Origin: Periplaneta americana
Taxonomy: Eukaryota > Arthropoda > Insecta > Blattodea > Blattidae
NCBI RefSeq assembly: GCF_040183065.1
Contig: NC_091122.1
Coordinates: 77,298,955-77,362,954, forward strand
Length of the DNA stretch: 64,000 nt
Direction: 5' to 3'
The position numbers and the translations under genes are program-made. The stretch's first letter is position 1; each line of letters begins with the position of its first letter. This document shows, one piece after another, positions 63,098-64,000 of this stretch. The notes under the pieces are model-generated. The model worked only from the letters and a program-made list of their open reading frames with translations, was not told where the DNA came from and ran no database searches.

Positions 63098-64000
63098 AGT
63101 AGATAAGAAATGATGCTTACGTCACAGGTGTAAGGGTGTAAGTTAGGTGTTAGGGAGCGTGGGAAGTGACGTCATTGTGGGCGTGGCCAAAGTATTACAT
63201 CAGAAGTGGGCGGGGCCAAAGTATGGCGTCATGGGATGAATTTAATCTGGGTAATAATGTATGGCTTAAATTAAATACACTAATATTTATTTTGATGTAC
63301 CGAAGTACATATGATATTTCCATGCAGATATTCTGCTTTCTCAGATGATGAGAGAGAGATGGAAAGGAGAAAAATTCTCTCCGGCGCCGGGATTTGAACC
63401 CGGGTTTTCAGCTCTCCGTGCTGGTGCTTTAACCACTAAGCCACGCCGGATACAATCCCGACACCGTTGAGAATCGTCTCTGATTAAGCTCCATCTCTTG
63501 GGTTCCCTCTAGTGGCCGCCCTCTGCACTACGTTATAGATGTCTATGCACGCAGGACCGAAGTCCATACATGTGTAGAGGTGCACTCAGATGAGTGACTG
63601 GTTGGCCGGGGTCCGACGGTATGCGCGCCGTCTTTAAATCACAAAGTGATTTATTACGCATATCATATTTATTTTGATGTACCGAAGTACATATGATATT
63701 TCCATCTCTCTCTCATCATCTGAGAAAGCAGAATATCTGCATGGAAATATCATATGTACTTCGGTACATCAAAATAAATATGATATGCGTAATAAATCAC
63801 TTTGTGATTTAAAGACGGCGCCCATGCCGTCGGACCCCGGCCAACCAGTCACTCATCTGAGTGCACCTCTACACATGTATGGACTTCGGTCCTGCGTGCA
63901 TAGACATCTATAACGTAGTGCAGAGGGCGGCCACTAGAGGGAACCCAAGAGATGGAGCTTAATCAGAGACGATTCTCAACGGTGTCGGGATTGTATCCGG
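63098..64000. mobile_element. Second copy of the 4.9-kb TIR element (left 0.9 kb only)
   Basis: Starts AGTAGATAAGAAAT after the same satellite context (GGAAAATCGAAAC) as the copy at 30535. Because flank and insertion point are shared, this copy arose by duplication rather than by independent transposition. It includes the left SINE arm and nearly all of the right arm, ending just inside the right tRNA-like head. Confidence 0.95.
63381..63449 (-). other. tRNA-like head of the left SINE arm, second copy
   Basis: Identical in visible sequence to 30810-30878, with intact A and B boxes. The matching right-arm head starts at the window edge and is cut off. Confidence 0.85.

Larger units (their letters stand above)
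61672..64000. repeat. Near-identical duplicated segment, copy 2 (runs off the window)
   Basis: Matches 29110-31429. The differences I see are single-base changes near 61913, 61991, 62727, 62796, 62967, 63152, 63273 and 63825, an 8-bp extra GTGTAAGG-type repeat near 63134, and homopolymer length. The match continues to the last base. Confidence 0.95.

Overview
The window is eukaryotic heterochromatin-like DNA, almost certainly from an insect genome. It has no bacterial features and no intact host gene. About 49 kb of the 64 kb is one tandem satellite with a monomer of about 345 bp (roughly 140 copies). Seven transposable-element insertions interrupt it, and smaller elements are nested inside some of them. 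The mix of elements (Penelope-like element, RNase H-bearing non-LTR retrotransposon, piggyBac, pogo-like element, tRNA-derived SINEs) fits an insect with a large, transposon-rich genome. A cockroach or relative is my guess from the SINE body sequence, at low confidence.

Layout. Satellite 1-9488. Penelope-like element with an internally inverted structure 9489-11252. Satellite 11253-13398. Minus-strand, 5'-truncated LINE 13399-16459. Satellite 16460-21340. piggyBac relic in a TTAA site 21341-23517. Satellite 23518-25498. Short 3' fragment of a retroelement with an (AATG)n tail 25499-25880. Satellite 25881-30534. A 4.9-kb terminal-inverted-repeat element 30535-35441, carrying a tRNA-headed SINE palindrome and internal tandem repeats. 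Satellite 35442-55883. A pogo-like element in a TA site, with a SINE nested in its transposase remnant, 55884-57434. Satellite 57435-63097. A second copy of the 4.9-kb element begins at 63098 and runs off the window.

Satellite organisation. Each 345-bp monomer is a diverged dimer of two related halves (about 189 and 156 bp). Shared variants recur every eight or so monomers (about 2.75-2.8 kb), which shows decayed higher-order repeats. The Penelope and LINE insertions sit in one copy of a higher-order block and are absent from the matching site in another, so they came after that amplification. In contrast, the satellite flank, the 4.9-kb element and its internal SINE palindrome at 29.11-31.43 kb recur almost unchanged at 61.67-64.00 kb. 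That is a very recent duplication at 32.56-kb spacing.

No coding region here looks functional. Every recognisable protein is a transposase or reverse transcriptase remnant with stops, frameshifts, truncation or deletion. The most unusual items are the 32.56-kb duplication, the outward-facing SINE palindrome with its own target-site duplication and CTCF-like motifs, the Penelope element with twin-priming topology, and the internally deleted pogo-like element.
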